From HGM13862 sp031553915 (GTDB taxonomy: Bacteria; Bacillota; Dehalobacteriia; UBA4068), in the NCBI GenBank assembly GCA_031553915.1, contig JAVBKT010000012.1:1-61371 (forward strand): a DNA stretch of 61,371 nucleotides. Reading direction: 5' to 3'. Shown here one piece after another: positions 17,513 to 26,005 of this stretch. The notes below the pieces were generated by a model. That model ran no database searches and was not told where the DNA came from. It saw only the letters and a program-made list of their open reading frames with translations. The position numbers and the translations under genes were made by a program. How positions within the stretch are numbered: the stretch's first letter is position 1; the number at the start of each line of letters is the position of its first letter.

Positions 17513-17704
17513 ATGGCTGGTTTTTTTGCTAAATGTAAAAGCTCGATCACCAAAGCCTTTGACAGCTCTTTTCTCAATAATATTGCCAATATTATCCTGA
17601 TAGTTGTCGTGCTGATTTTGATTATCTGTTTGATGATTAACCCCTCTGTGCTGATTGCACTGGCGCTTTTTGGCCTCTTTTTATGGGCCTTCCTTTACTG
17701 CTGA
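17513..17704 (+). CDS. Small membrane protein, unknown
   Basis: A 63-residue protein with an amphipathic N terminus (FFAKCKSSITKAFDSSFLNN) and a long hydrophobic C-terminal half that could make one or two membrane helices. A strong GGGGAGG lies seven bases before the ATG. No family is recognised. A near-palindrome covers its 5' leader. Confidence 0.6.
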   Translation: MAGFFAKCKSSITKAFDSSFLNNIANIILIVVVLILIICLMINPSVLIALALFGLFLWAFLYC

Positions 17705-17755
17705 CCTTGACTATGCTATGATAAAAACATACAAGCATAGCAAGGGAGTGGTCAT

Positions 17756-18463
17756 ATGCAGTTGTTTTATGAGGGACATGCCTGCTTTAGAATTATCAGC
17801 CAGGGTATAGAAATATTGATCGACCCTTTTATCAGCGGCAATTCTTTGATAGCCAAAGACAAAAGAGACTATCAGCCGCAGCTGATCTTGCTCACGCATG
17901 GCCATGGCGATCATTTGGGCGATGCTCTGGATATTGCCAGAAATTGCCGCTGCACCCTGGCCGCGCAAGTGGATTTGCTGGCCGCCCTTGATACTGTCGA
18001 TATAGACAGCATTGGCTTTAACCTCGGCGGCGCCTATCATTATCAGCATTTGGCCATAACTATGGTGCAGGCTTTTCACGGCAGCACGGTGACTGGGCCA
18101 AACGGACCGCTTTACGGCGGTCTGGCCTGCGGATATATTATTGACGATGGCGAATTCCGCATTTATCATGCCGGTGATACGGCGCTTTTTGGCGATATGG
18201 AAAAGGTGATATCCCGCTACCAGCTGGATTGCGCGCTGTTGCCGATTGGCGATTTTTATACGATGGGGCCGGACGATGCGGTGACAGCGGCTAAGTGGCT
18301 GCAAGCGGAGCTGGTGATCCCCATGCACTACAATACCTTTGCCAATATCCGCCAGGATCCCTATCTTTTTAAAGAAAAGCTTGAAGCTAAGACCAAGAGC
18401 AAATGCCTAGTTTTGCAGCCGGGAGAGGGTTATCAGCTGGCTGACCGTGAACAGTCAAAATAA
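17756..18463 (+). CDS. UPF0173 metal-dependent hydrolase (metallo-beta-lactamase fold)
   Basis: The 235-residue protein opens like the UPF0173/YtkL family (FYEGHACFRI, IDPFISGN) and has the metal motif LTHGHGDHLGDA plus the later HAGDTALFGDM and PMHYNTF metal-ligand segments. Members are soluble hydrolases of unknown substrate. Length is normal. An AAGGGAG ribosome site lies before the ATG. A terminator follows about 100 bases after the stop. Confidence 0.9.
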   Translation: MQLFYEGHACFRIISQGIEILIDPFISGNSLIAKDKRDYQPQLILLTHGHGDHLGDALDIARNCRCTLAAQVDLLAALDTVDIDSIGFNLGGAYHYQHLAITMVQAFHGSTVTGPNGPLYGGLACGYIIDDGEFRIYHAGDTALFGDMEKVISRYQLDCALLPIGDFYTMGPDDAVTAAKWLQAELVIPMHYNTFANIRQDPYLFKEKLEAKTKSKCLVLQPGEGYQLADREQSK

Positions 18464-18566
18464 CAAATCAAGCGAAGAAAGAGCCATGCCATTTAAGTGC
18501 CAAGATATTTGCTGCTGTTTTGCATAAATAAAATTTTGATGCATATTATTGAGGTATATTATGTTA

Positions 18567-18596
18567 GGGAGCGGATATTCCGCTCCCCTTTTTTAA
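18567..18596 (+). terminator. Rho-independent terminator after the UPF0173 gene
   Basis: The stem GGGAGCGG / CCGCTCCC has a five-base loop and is followed by CTTTTTT. Polarity fits the plus strand. The stop codon of the opposing DUF1540 gene abuts the T tract. Confidence 0.88.
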
Positions 18597-18743
18597 CTAT
18601 TTTTGCGCAAAAGTTTCGCATGCTGTATCATCAGCGCAAGAAACATTAGAAGTATTACTACTGCGAACCTCAATGGAGTGAGCTTTGCAATAGGCATCTT
18701 CGTTAAATTTACATTCTTCTACTAAACACTTAATATCAGACAT
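18597..18743 (-). CDS. DUF1540 family small cysteine protein
   Basis: This 48-residue reading frame begins SDIKCLVEECKFNED and has five cysteines spaced as in DUF1540 (C-x4-C, YC.A..I.V, then C-x5-C near CADDTAC, and TF at the end). AAAGGAGG lies six bases before the ATG. DUF1540 proteins are small putative metal-binding proteins common in spore-forming Clostridia, and their function is unknown. Confidence 0.85.
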   Translation of the reverse strand: MSDIKCLVEECKFNEDAYCKAHSIEVRSSNTSNVSCADDTACETFAQK

Positions 18744-19143
18744 TTTGTCACCTCCTTTGGCTCTTAGTATTCCCGCTGATAGGCAAAAAAATCAGCAAAA
18801 AAGCAACAAATAATTTTTATTTTAGTTTAGTAAGCTCACTTAATAGATAAATAGATTATTAGCTTGTTAAGCAGGCTTTCGACAAAATATTTTGTAATTT
18901 TACAACATTATTGGTTATTTTTAGTGATAATTACAAAAAAAATACTGTTTTTATGAAAAAAAACCAAAATATACTTGACAAGAATGTGAATTCTTGCCAT
19001 AATGACATCGTATGGTATGGCAGTTTATCCTTTCCGGATTTTCCTACTTTTTGCTAGGGGGTAGGGGACCCAGGTTCAGATTAAGCTCCGTACACCAAAT
19101 TAAGTAAAAAATGGTAGTTAATTCTGAAAGGAGAATACTTAAT
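18744..19143. other. Gene-free spacer and pilus operon leader
   Basis: Positions 18764-18974 are AT-rich with no gene. From about 19010 the stretch is the 5' leader of the pilin transcript, roughly 130 bases long. It contains a G-rich patch (19057-19071) and weak CCTAC/GTAGG pairing, but I cannot match it to a known riboswitch. Confidence 0.5.
18975..19003 (+). promoter_or_regulatory. Sigma-A promoter of the type IV pilus operon
   Basis: TTGACA (18975-18980) and CATAAT (18998-19003) have a 17-base spacer. This gives a long untranslated leader before the pilin ATG. Confidence 0.82.
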
Positions 19144-19557
19144 ATGAAAGCTTTGCAAAACAAAAAAGGTTTTACTTTAGTTGAAGTTATTGTTGTTTTG
19201 GTCATCTTGGCTATTTTGATCGCCCTCTTGGCCCCGTCTCTCACTGGTTATATTGACAAAGCACAGCAAAAGGGTGCTTTGGCTGAAGCCCGTAATGTTC
19301 AGATGGCTGCCCAAACACTTGCTTCTGAGGCTTATGCAACAGCAGCAACTCCAGCTGCTATTACTGTAGATTGGACAAATACTGATCCAGGTAAGTCTGT
19401 TCAGGCATTATCGGAATCGCCAGGCTCTTTAGATGGAGGTGCGACAACTATTGCTACGCCAAATGGCAAAGTCGGCGCATTCACTTATGTATCTTCAAAA
19501 GGCACTAAAGTTAAATATGACCCTGCTGCTGCCGAGCCATTTACTGTTGTCGAATAA
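19144..19557 (+). CDS. Type IV pilin, probable major subunit
   Basis: The 137-residue prepilin has a short basic leader ending KKG, then FTLVEVIVVLVILAILIALLAP with Glu at position 5 of the mature protein, the class III signal for PilD cleavage and methylation. The rest is a small Ala/Thr-rich globular domain ending in FTVVE, with no disulphide pair. It is the first gene of the operon, follows AAAGGAG, and is separated from the later genes by a strong hairpin, all typical of the major pilin. Confidence 0.92.
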   Translation: MKALQNKKGFTLVEVIVVLVILAILIALLAPSLTGYIDKAQQKGALAEARNVQMAAQTLASEAYATAATPAAITVDWTNTDPGKSVQALSESPGSLDGGATTIATPNGKVGAFTYVSSKGTKVKYDPAAAEPFTVVE

Positions 19558-19619
19558 GTTAACCCACCCATGCTCAGCATGGCCTAGTTTGAAAATTATA
19601 ATATGAAATGATGGGCGTG

Positions 19620-19654
19620 AACCCCCTCAAGGCCCAAGAGGCTTTGAGGGGGTT
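19620..19654 (+). terminator. Stable hairpin after the pilin gene (partial terminator or RNA stabiliser)
   Basis: AACCCCCTCAA pairs with TTGAGGGGGTT. No T tract follows, so this is more likely a processing or stabilising stem that raises pilin mRNA over the downstream assembly genes than a full terminator. Confidence 0.7.
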
Positions 19655-19727
19655 GCCTGCTTAATTATCCATTTTTCTTTTGCTGTTTGCCGTCCCTAGC
19701 AAATATCGTCCTTGGGGAAGATGATCT

Positions 19728-20510
19728 ATGACTTATGAGCCTGAGCTATGGCTTTTGTATATTATCCTTTATCTGCTGGTCTTTGTCTTTGGCAGCGTCA
19801 TCGGCAGCTTTTTGAATGTCGTCATCTATCGTGTGCCCAGACATTTGCAGTTCACCAGCGGGCGTTCCTTTTGCCCGGCTTGCGGGGAAAAGTTAACAGT
19901 CCGCGATTTGGTGCCTTTTTTTAGTTATCTGTTTTTACGCGGCAGCTGCCGCCACTGCGGCGAGAAAATTTCTGGCCGCTACCCTCTGGTAGAGGCTTTA
20001 GCTGGCCTGTTGGCAGTGGCCTCTTTGGCTGTCTATGGCCTAAGCTTTACTACTATTGCTGCTTTTGCCCTGATAGCGGGCTTGATAGCTATCGCCTTTA
20101 TTGACCGGGACACCATGGAAATACCCAATGGCCTGGTCATTTATCTTTTTATCCCGGCCTTGGCGCTCTGTTTTTTCTTGCCCGGGGTCAGTTGGCTCTC
20201 GCATGCCATCGGCTTTTTTACTGTGTCGCTGCCCTTGTTCCTTTTTGCGACCATCATCAAAGGCAGCTTTGGTGGCGGCGATATCAAGATGATGGCAGCC
20301 TGCGGTCTGGCCCTAGGCTGGCAGCTGAGCCTGGTCGCCTTGTTTATTGCCCTCTTAACCGGCGGCATTTATGGCATTTATATGATGCGTTCGCGCCAAA
20401 ACGGGCGCAAAATGCACTTTGCCTTTGGACCATATCTGGCGATAGGCGTGACAGTCTCTCTCTTAATTGGCCAGAATATACTCAATTGGTATTTGGGCTT
20501 TTTTGCATAA
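19728..20510 (+). CDS. pilD: Prepilin peptidase / N-methyltransferase
   Basis: The 260-residue polytopic enzyme cleaves prepilin leaders and methylates the new N terminus at the inner face of the membrane. It has the FGSVIGSFLNVVIYRVP opening, two CxxC pairs (CPACGEK, CRHCGEK) of the methyltransferase loop, and both catalytic aspartate motifs (DRDTMEIPN and GGGDIKMM). Methylase activity is therefore likely retained. Substrates are the pilin upstream and the minor pilins at 25-26.5 kb. Confidence 0.95.
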   Translation: MTYEPELWLLYIILYLLVFVFGSVIGSFLNVVIYRVPRHLQFTSGRSFCPACGEKLTVRDLVPFFSYLFLRGSCRHCGEKISGRYPLVEALAGLLAVASLAVYGLSFTTIAAFALIAGLIAIAFIDRDTMEIPNGLVIYLFIPALALCFFLPGVSWLSHAIGFFTVSLPLFLFATIIKGSFGGGDIKMMAACGLALGWQLSLVALFIALLTGGIYGIYMMRSRQNGRKMHFAFGPYLAIGVTVSLLIGQNILNWYLGFFA

Positions 20511-20567
20511 ATATTTTGGAAAAACATGGATATAAGCAGGCAATCTCTGGTATTATCTGTCGTTGTC

Positions 20568-20576
20568 TGTTATAAT
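20568..20576 (+). promoter_or_regulatory. Possible extended -10 promoter before pilC
   Basis: TGTTATAAT is an extended -10 element with no good -35. It lies about 63 bases before pilC and could provide a second start for the assembly genes. Confidence 0.45.
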
Positions 20577-20638
20577 ATAGATAAATATGGGGAATAGTCG
20601 CATGAATTCATTAACATATTTATCAGGAAGGTAAAGAT

Positions 20639-21835
20639 ATGCCTCTTTACAATTATGTGGCAAAAAATTTGCAGGGCAAAAGCATTAAAGGCAAGGCTGA
20701 TGTCCCGGATATTGATACTCTGCTCAGTTATGTTAAAGACAAGGATCAGTTCCTGATTTCCTATGAGCCGGCAGTAGAAGCCAAAAGCTTTTTTAAGCTG
20801 AACGGCAAGGAATTGGCGGAGTTTAACCGTGAGCTTTCCGCTATGCTCTCTGCGGGCATTTCGCTTTTGCGCGCTTTCGAAATCATGCTCCGGCGTGACC
20901 TTAAGCCCGCTCACCGCAAGGTATATGAAAAGCTCTATACTTCTTTGCTTTCCGGTATTTCTTTGAGCGACGCCATGGAAGAGCAGGGCAAGGTTTTTCC
21001 GCAATTATTGATTAATATGTTCCGCGCCGGTGAGGCCAACGGTACTATAGAGCTGACAGCCAGCCGCATGGCTACTCATTATGAAGGTGAATACCGCCTG
21101 GCCAAAAAGGTTAAAAGCGCCTCTACCTATCCCATGGTGCTCCTGGTGCTGACAGTGGTGATCATGATCGTCATGTTTACCTTTATTGTCCCCACCTTTG
21201 CCGATATGTATGGTGATGCAGAGCTGCCAAAGATCACCCAGTTTGTCTTGGGCATTAAAGACCTTTTTACTAAGCACTTGCTATGGGTGATTATTACGCT
21301 CCTGGTCGCTATTTTTGGCGTTAAGGCTCTGTTGAGCGTGCCCAAGGTGCGCCTGGCCTGGGATAAGTTCAAAATAAAGATGCCTGTTTTTGGCAAGCTG
21401 CGGCGGACGATTATCACCGCGCAGTTTTCCCGAACGCTCAGCTCGCTATATTCCAGCGGTTTGTCTATTCTTTCCGCTCTGGAGATATCTAAAAGCACGA
21501 TTGATAATGCCTATGTGGCCTCTCAGTTTGACGAGCTGGCCAATGATGTGCGTATTGGCGGCACCCTGGCCGGCGCCGTAGAAAAGGTAGATGGCTTTGA
21601 CCCCAAGCTTTCCGCTACGATTATGGTTGGTGAGGAATCCGGACGTTTGGACAGCATGTTGATTTCTATTGCCGATTCTTTTGATTATGAGGCAAATGAG
21701 GCGTCACAACGGATGCTGACTATCCTAGAGCCTTTGCTGATCTTTATTATGGCAGCGGTGATCGGCGGCGTGATTATTTCTGTCATCCTCCCAATGTACG
21801 GATCATTGGATATGATGAGTCAAGGCTATCTCTAA
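20639..21835 (+). CDS. pilC: Type IV pilus inner-membrane platform protein PilC (GspF family)
   Basis: The 398-residue protein has two GspF repeats, each with a soluble helical bundle (from FNRELSAMLSAGI and from AQFSRTLSSLYSSGL), and three membrane segments (near TYPMVLLVLTVVIMIVMFTF, LWVIITLLVAIFGV and the C-terminal LIFIMAAVIGGVIISVILP). It is the platform on which the ATPases act. The N terminus (MPLYNYVAKNLQGKSIKG) is the usual PilC start. AGGAAGG precedes the ATG. Confidence 0.95.
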   Translation: MPLYNYVAKNLQGKSIKGKADVPDIDTLLSYVKDKDQFLISYEPAVEAKSFFKLNGKELAEFNRELSAMLSAGISLLRAFEIMLRRDLKPAHRKVYEKLYTSLLSGISLSDAMEEQGKVFPQLLINMFRAGEANGTIELTASRMATHYEGEYRLAKKVKSASTYPMVLLVLTVVIMIVMFTFIVPTFADMYGDAELPKITQFVLGIKDLFTKHLLWVIITLLVAIFGVKALLSVPKVRLAWDKFKIKMPVFGKLRRTIITAQFSRTLSSLYSSGLSILSALEISKSTIDNAYVASQFDELANDVRIGGTLAGAVEKVDGFDPKLSATIMVGEESGRLDSMLISIADSFDYEANEASQRMLTILEPLLIFIMAAVIGGVIISVILPMYGSLDMMSQGYL

Positions 21836-21870
21836 AGCATAATCTGATTAAGATAAAGGCAGGTAAATTC

Positions 21871-22764
21871 ATGAGAACATCTATTTATCTTTCCAACCAG
21901 TCAATTACTGCGGTGATCGGCGAAGATAAAGGAAGAACGCTTAAAGTTAAAAGCTGTCACAAGGGCGCTATGCCGCGCGGCTTAATGGTTAATGGCGTCA
22001 TTGCCGATGTTGAGCAGCTGGCTTCTTATTTGGGCGGGTTTTTCAATATGTATCATCTCAGCCGCAAAGATGTCTCGGTGGTGGTTGATAATCACAACAT
22101 GGTCAATAAAATTATCGAGGTGCCGATTTTGAAGCGCAAGGAACTGCTGGAACTGGTGCGCAATGAGTTCGGCGGCACAGATGATGACAATATGGTCTAT
22201 GATTATGCTGTGCTTTCGCCGCGTACTCTTGATGGCAAGGGCCGCATCCTGGCCATTTCTATGGAAAAAAATACAGTGAAAAGCTATACTGATTTGTTTG
22301 ATAAGATCGGCGTGCGGCTGATCGGCATAGATTCCACTCTGGTGACGGCAATTTTGCTCTGCCAGCGTATAACCGAGCTGAGAGGCTATACATACATTAT
22401 GTCCATGCTGGAAGGCCCGGAAATATTCTCGATGCTTTTTGCTGACGGCGAATACGCCTTTAGCCAAAGAATATTGCTCAGCGAAGAGAGAGGCACTCCG
22501 GCGGCAGCGGTAGAAATTACCCATGCCCTCTCCTCAATGGTGCAGTTTAACTATGCCGGCAACACCCAAAATCCACTTTCCAATGCCTTTATATCCGGAC
22601 TGATTGGCGAAGAGCTACAGTTTTGTCCGGATATGGCAGAAGCGCTGTCTGTGGCAGTAGGCCTGCCGCCAAACTCGCGCAATGTCAGCAGCTCTTATAT
22701 GCAGGCTAATAAAATTAATTATGGCGAATACCTGTTCTGCTTAGGGGATCTACTGGAAGGCTAA
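21871..22764 (+). CDS. pilM: PilM-like actin-fold pilus assembly protein
   Basis: The 297-residue protein is PilM-like by position (between pilC and pilN) and by its opening phosphate-1-like segment (SIYLSNQSITAVIGEDKGRTLKV) and the VVVDNHNMVNKIIEVP region. PilM sits on the cytoplasmic face and binds the N-terminal tail of PilN. It is shorter than the roughly 350-residue proteobacterial PilM. GGACAA and the later nucleotide motifs are not obvious. Confidence 0.8.
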   Translation: MRTSIYLSNQSITAVIGEDKGRTLKVKSCHKGAMPRGLMVNGVIADVEQLASYLGGFFNMYHLSRKDVSVVVDNHNMVNKIIEVPILKRKELLELVRNEFGGTDDDNMVYDYAVLSPRTLDGKGRILAISMEKNTVKSYTDLFDKIGVRLIGIDSTLVTAILLCQRITELRGYTYIMSMLEGPEIFSMLFADGEYAFSQRILLSEERGTPAAAVEITHALSSMVQFNYAGNTQNPLSNAFISGLIGEELQFCPDMAEALSVAVGLPPNSRNVSSSYMQANKINYGEYLFCLGDLLEG

Positions 22765-22796
22765 GCCTCAAGAAAAAATCTGGAAGGGACAAAACT

Positions 22797-23390
22797 ATGC
22801 AAGGACTAAAGCAAAAAAAAGTCAATTTTATTGAGCGTTTGCAAGCTGATCCCAAACGTGATAACGCCTCCCGGCGGCGGATGAGGATGATTATCCCCCT
22901 GGCAGCATTGTTGCTGATTATCCTTTTGGTGGAGGGCTATATCTTCATCATTTTGCGCGGCGGTTTGCAAAAAGAGTATGATGCCAATATGACTTATTTG
23001 AATGACCCCACTGTGCAGGCAAATTTTGACCAAGTTCTCTCCCTTAATATAGAGCTCAGCACCTTGCAGCAGGACTATCAAAACAGCCAGTCTGTCTTTG
23101 ATAATATGGATACTTTTAGCGAGCTGGACCGCACTTTGTATGATGCAGTCAATAATCCGGCAGTTGCCTATTCGATCACTGTCGCTGATTATTCCTTTGA
23201 CAGGGCAACAGGGGTTTTGATTCTGAATTGTTCCGGGCCGTCCAGCCTGTCTGCGTCTACCTATATGGAGGCCCTGCGTACCAGCAATAAGTTTGTGGCG
23301 GTGTCATATATAGGCTATTCCGGGGCGGATAATAACTATGCTTTTACGGCGACCCTGCAAGTGATAAAGGGAATGGAGGTGAGCCGCTAA
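22797..23390 (+). CDS. pilN: PilN-like pilus alignment protein
   Basis: The 197-residue bitopic protein has a basic cytoplasmic N terminus (KQKKVNFIERLQADPKRDNASRRR), one membrane helix at about residues 32-53, and an extracytoplasmic coiled coil plus small alpha/beta domain. That matches PilN. The NFI near the start is the PilM-binding type motif. Its stop overlaps the pilO start (TAATG). Confidence 0.82.
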   Translation: MQGLKQKKVNFIERLQADPKRDNASRRRMRMIIPLAALLLIILLVEGYIFIILRGGLQKEYDANMTYLNDPTVQANFDQVLSLNIELSTLQQDYQNSQSVFDNMDTFSELDRTLYDAVNNPAVAYSITVADYSFDRATGVLILNCSGPSSLSASTYMEALRTSNKFVAVSYIGYSGADNNYAFTATLQVIKGMEVSR

Positions 23391-24283
23391 TGCAAAAATT
23401 ATCCAAACGCGAAAAATTGATGCTGTATGTGCTGGCTCTGATTGCCATCATCACCGGCGGGCTTTATTTCCTGATTTTGCCCACTATTGATAATTATATT
23501 GCCTATAGTGATGAAGTCGCAGAAGTAGAGACGCTGGTATCTGAAATGGAGCTACAAATTACCACTATTCCTACCCTGGAGGCAGAGGTAGCGCGTTATC
23601 AGGAAGAAAAAGCTAAGCAAAAGGGCACTTTATATGCACCAATGAGCCTGGATCAGCTGGATGCTCTGATAACCGGTATGCTGCAAAGCGCGGCCTTTAC
23701 CATCAGCTCTCTGGAAATGTCTGAAATGACAATGGAGAGTGTAGCCCCCTTTGGCGCGAATGCAGAGGAGGCCACAGACGGAGCCATGGCGACGGCAAGC
23801 TACCCGCAGGTCTATTGCCAGACGGTGGCTGTTAGTGCCACGGCGCGGCTGGTTGATGTCATTACCTTGCTTGAGATAGTGAGCAATAATTATAGTATGC
23901 GCGTTACCGTTATTAGTATTAATGCAGGTGGCCCTTCGGCAAACAATCCCCTGTGCGATGTCATGATGACCTTTGCTGTCTACATGAACATGAACGAAAA
24001 ATTTGCCAGTGACGTGCAAGAGGTGAATATCGAGCGCGACCCGAATGCGGATGTTTATGTGGATACGCCAACAGATACCGATGAAGAGGACAGCACCGAA
24101 GATCAAGAGGCGAGCGGCGCGGATTTGTTAAATGAATATCAGGAGGCTCTTGATGCCTCGCAACAGACAATTCAGCAGCAACAAGATATGATGAACCAGC
24201 TGCAGGAAACAATTAATAATCAGCAGCAACAGCAACAAAACAATAATAACCCTACTTATGACCCGAACATGCTGCCATATTAG
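23390..24283 (+). CDS. pilO: PilO-like pilus alignment protein with Gln/Asn-rich tail
   Basis: The 297-residue protein has one N-terminal membrane helix (residues 11-31), a coiled coil, and a ferredoxin-like domain as in PilO, which pairs with PilN. After about residue 220 it departs from the family. There is an acidic linker (DTPTDTDEEDSTEDQEA), then a coiled, Gln/Asn-rich tail with runs of Q and N. The tail is outside the membrane in this topology. No pilP gene follows, as expected if there is no outer-membrane secretin. Confidence 0.8.
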   Translation: MQKLSKREKLMLYVLALIAIITGGLYFLILPTIDNYIAYSDEVAEVETLVSEMELQITTIPTLEAEVARYQEEKAKQKGTLYAPMSLDQLDALITGMLQSAAFTISSLEMSEMTMESVAPFGANAEEATDGAMATASYPQVYCQTVAVSATARLVDVITLLEIVSNNYSMRVTVISINAGGPSANNPLCDVMMTFAVYMNMNEKFASDVQEVNIERDPNADVYVDTPTDTDEEDSTEDQEASGADLLNEYQEALDASQQTIQQQQDMMNQLQETINNQQQQQQNNNNPTYDPNMLPY

Positions 24284-24323
24284 ACGCTGCTGGATATGAC
24301 TTTGTAAAAAAGGGATGAATGGT

Positions 24324-25634
24324 ATGCTTGACAAAAAAGGCTCAGCTCTCATCTGGGCAGTATGCACATTATTGATATTGATGCTGGTTTTGTCAGCGGT
24401 ACTCACCTCCAGCGCTGCTTATCATGCGCGCTCAGTACGCGAGACAGAGAAGAACCAGGCCTATCTGACCGCGCGCTCCGCAGTGGATGCGGTGTTGGCG
24501 ACTGTTAATGGTTATGAAGCGAAAATTGTCGGCGAAGATGAGCTGGGCGACATCATTCCAGGAGAAATTAGCGAAGAAGATGTTTGGGAAAAAGTATCAG
24601 CGGAAAATATCCTGCTCGTGCAGAGCGGACGCTTGGATTTGACTAATTTCAATTTTGGAAGCCAGGCTGCTAATATGGGAACAATTACCGGAGCCTATAT
24701 TGAGCGTATTGAGGGTACAAACACTTGGAAAGTTAGTGTGTCTGCCGCTTATGGCCGAGATACGGAAACAGTTACCGCCACGCTGCAAATGATCGATAGT
24801 AAGCAAGAGGCAAGCTATAGCTATGTTCCGGAAAAAACCAATATGCAGGATATTTTTAAAACATTTTATTTCAGCTCTTATGATAATCCTGGCAGCCGGG
24901 GCTCGGGGAACTCTGCTACGATAAAATTTTATAATGCAGATATCTATATAGAAAATATCGTAACCAGGCCTGATCTCAGACGTTTGACATTTGATAATCA
25001 CAAATTTGTGACCGCTATGACATTAACGGAAAGCAATGATCCGAATTTTGATAGAGCAATAAATTATTCTACCGCAGATAGAGAAGGTGTGCTGCTGGAT
25101 GGCGCTTCAGCTTATCTGGGCAATGAGTCAGATTTTTCTTCTGTTGCCCCCCCAGCGTATATTAATTTGACTCCGGGCATTTCTACCATAGATATTCCAA
25201 CGGTTAGCGGCACAATCGACTATAGCAACAAGGCTGCCCAAAATGGCTATTACAAAACAGGCAACACTGATAATTATTTTCGTTATGTTAGTGCGAATGC
25301 CACCCTAAAAATGAACAGTCTTCCATCTAATAGTGAGGTGTATATCTTTTTAGGCCCATCAGCACATCTGACTATTACTAATGCAAATAGTTCCAGCAAA
25401 TGTGTTTTTGTTTATGGGCCAGCAGAAAGCCAGGTAACCATTTCTACAAACAATACTAGCTTTTATGGTGCAATTATTGGCCCAGAAGTAACAACTAGAG
25501 AAGAGATGGATTTCTATTATTATCAACCAAAATCAGAAGTTGAGCTGGCTTTTGCTGATGATGAAGAGCAAATTGAGAATGGTGAAGCCGGCTACCGCAT
25601 TTTCCGCTGGCAGTTTGTCACATATGGCGACTAA
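24324..25634 (+). CDS. Large PilX-like pilus-associated protein
   Basis: The 436-residue protein starts DKKGSALIWAVCTLLILMLVLSAVL, a PilX-type or prepilin-like N terminus with a KKG cleavage site. Position +5 is Trp, not Glu. A helix continues (TARSAVDAVLATVNG). The remainder is a beta-rich Ser/Thr/Asn-rich exported region reminiscent of a surface or adhesin domain (TLKMNSLPSNSEVYIFLGPSAHLTI). AAGGG is nine bases before ATG 24324, and an ATG at 24315 is too close. It may be a tip subunit, but no exact family is recognised. Confidence 0.7.
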   Translation: MLDKKGSALIWAVCTLLILMLVLSAVLTSSAAYHARSVRETEKNQAYLTARSAVDAVLATVNGYEAKIVGEDELGDIIPGEISEEDVWEKVSAENILLVQSGRLDLTNFNFGSQAANMGTITGAYIERIEGTNTWKVSVSAAYGRDTETVTATLQMIDSKQEASYSYVPEKTNMQDIFKTFYFSSYDNPGSRGSGNSATIKFYNADIYIENIVTRPDLRRLTFDNHKFVTAMTLTESNDPNFDRAINYSTADREGVLLDGASAYLGNESDFSSVAPPAYINLTPGISTIDIPTVSGTIDYSNKAAQNGYYKTGNTDNYFRYVSANATLKMNSLPSNSEVYIFLGPSAHLTITNANSSSKCVFVYGPAESQVTISTNNTSFYGAIIGPEVTTREEMDFYYYQPKSEVELAFADDEEQIENGEAGYRIFRWQFVTYGD

Positions 25635-25649
25635 CAAAGGTGATGAGAT

Positions 25650-25991
25650 ATGAAAAAAAATAGTAAACCTGCTGTGCCGAATTTAATAAAAAGCAAAAAG
25701 GGCATGACTTTGGTAGAGATCATCGTAGCTTTTGCTATTATTGCCTTGTCGGCGTTGATTTTGGTTTCCGCGATTGGCGCGGCCGGCAATATTATGCGCC
25801 GCGGCGCGGATTTGGAGACGGCGTCCAATGCCGCCTACGAGGGCGCTGAAACTGCCACTGCCGGTGATAGCGGCGCGGTATCCTTTAGTGCTAATGGTCA
25901 AACCATCACGGTTAACGGCAAATATATTAAAGATGAACAAGATGTCAATGATGTAACAAAAGAATATAATTATTTTGAACCAAATAAATAA
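25650..25991 (+). CDS. Minor type IV pilin
   Basis: The 113-residue prepilin has a leader ending SKKG, then MTLVEIIVAFAIIALSALILVSAIG with Glu at mature position 5. The globular part is short and has no cysteines. It is likely a priming or tip minor pilin, processed by PilD. It sits 15 bases after the PilX-like gene. Confidence 0.88.
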   Translation: MKKNSKPAVPNLIKSKKGMTLVEIIVAFAIIALSALILVSAIGAAGNIMRRGADLETASNAAYEGAETATAGDSGAVSFSANGQTITVNGKYIKDEQDVNDVTKEYNYFEPNK

Positions 25992-26005
25992 CAGGCGAGA
26001 CGATT

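Noticed and set aside
17711..18328. 205-codon frame opposite the UPF0173 gene
   Set aside because: The forward frame carries a full metallo-hydrolase motif set. The reverse frame is His/Arg/Gln-rich, as antisense shadows tend to be.
19020..19130. Possible cyclic di-GMP riboswitch in the pilin leader
   Set aside because: Such riboswitches often precede pilus genes, but I could not find the conserved GEMM core or the class II pseudoknot pattern. Left as an unexplained leader.
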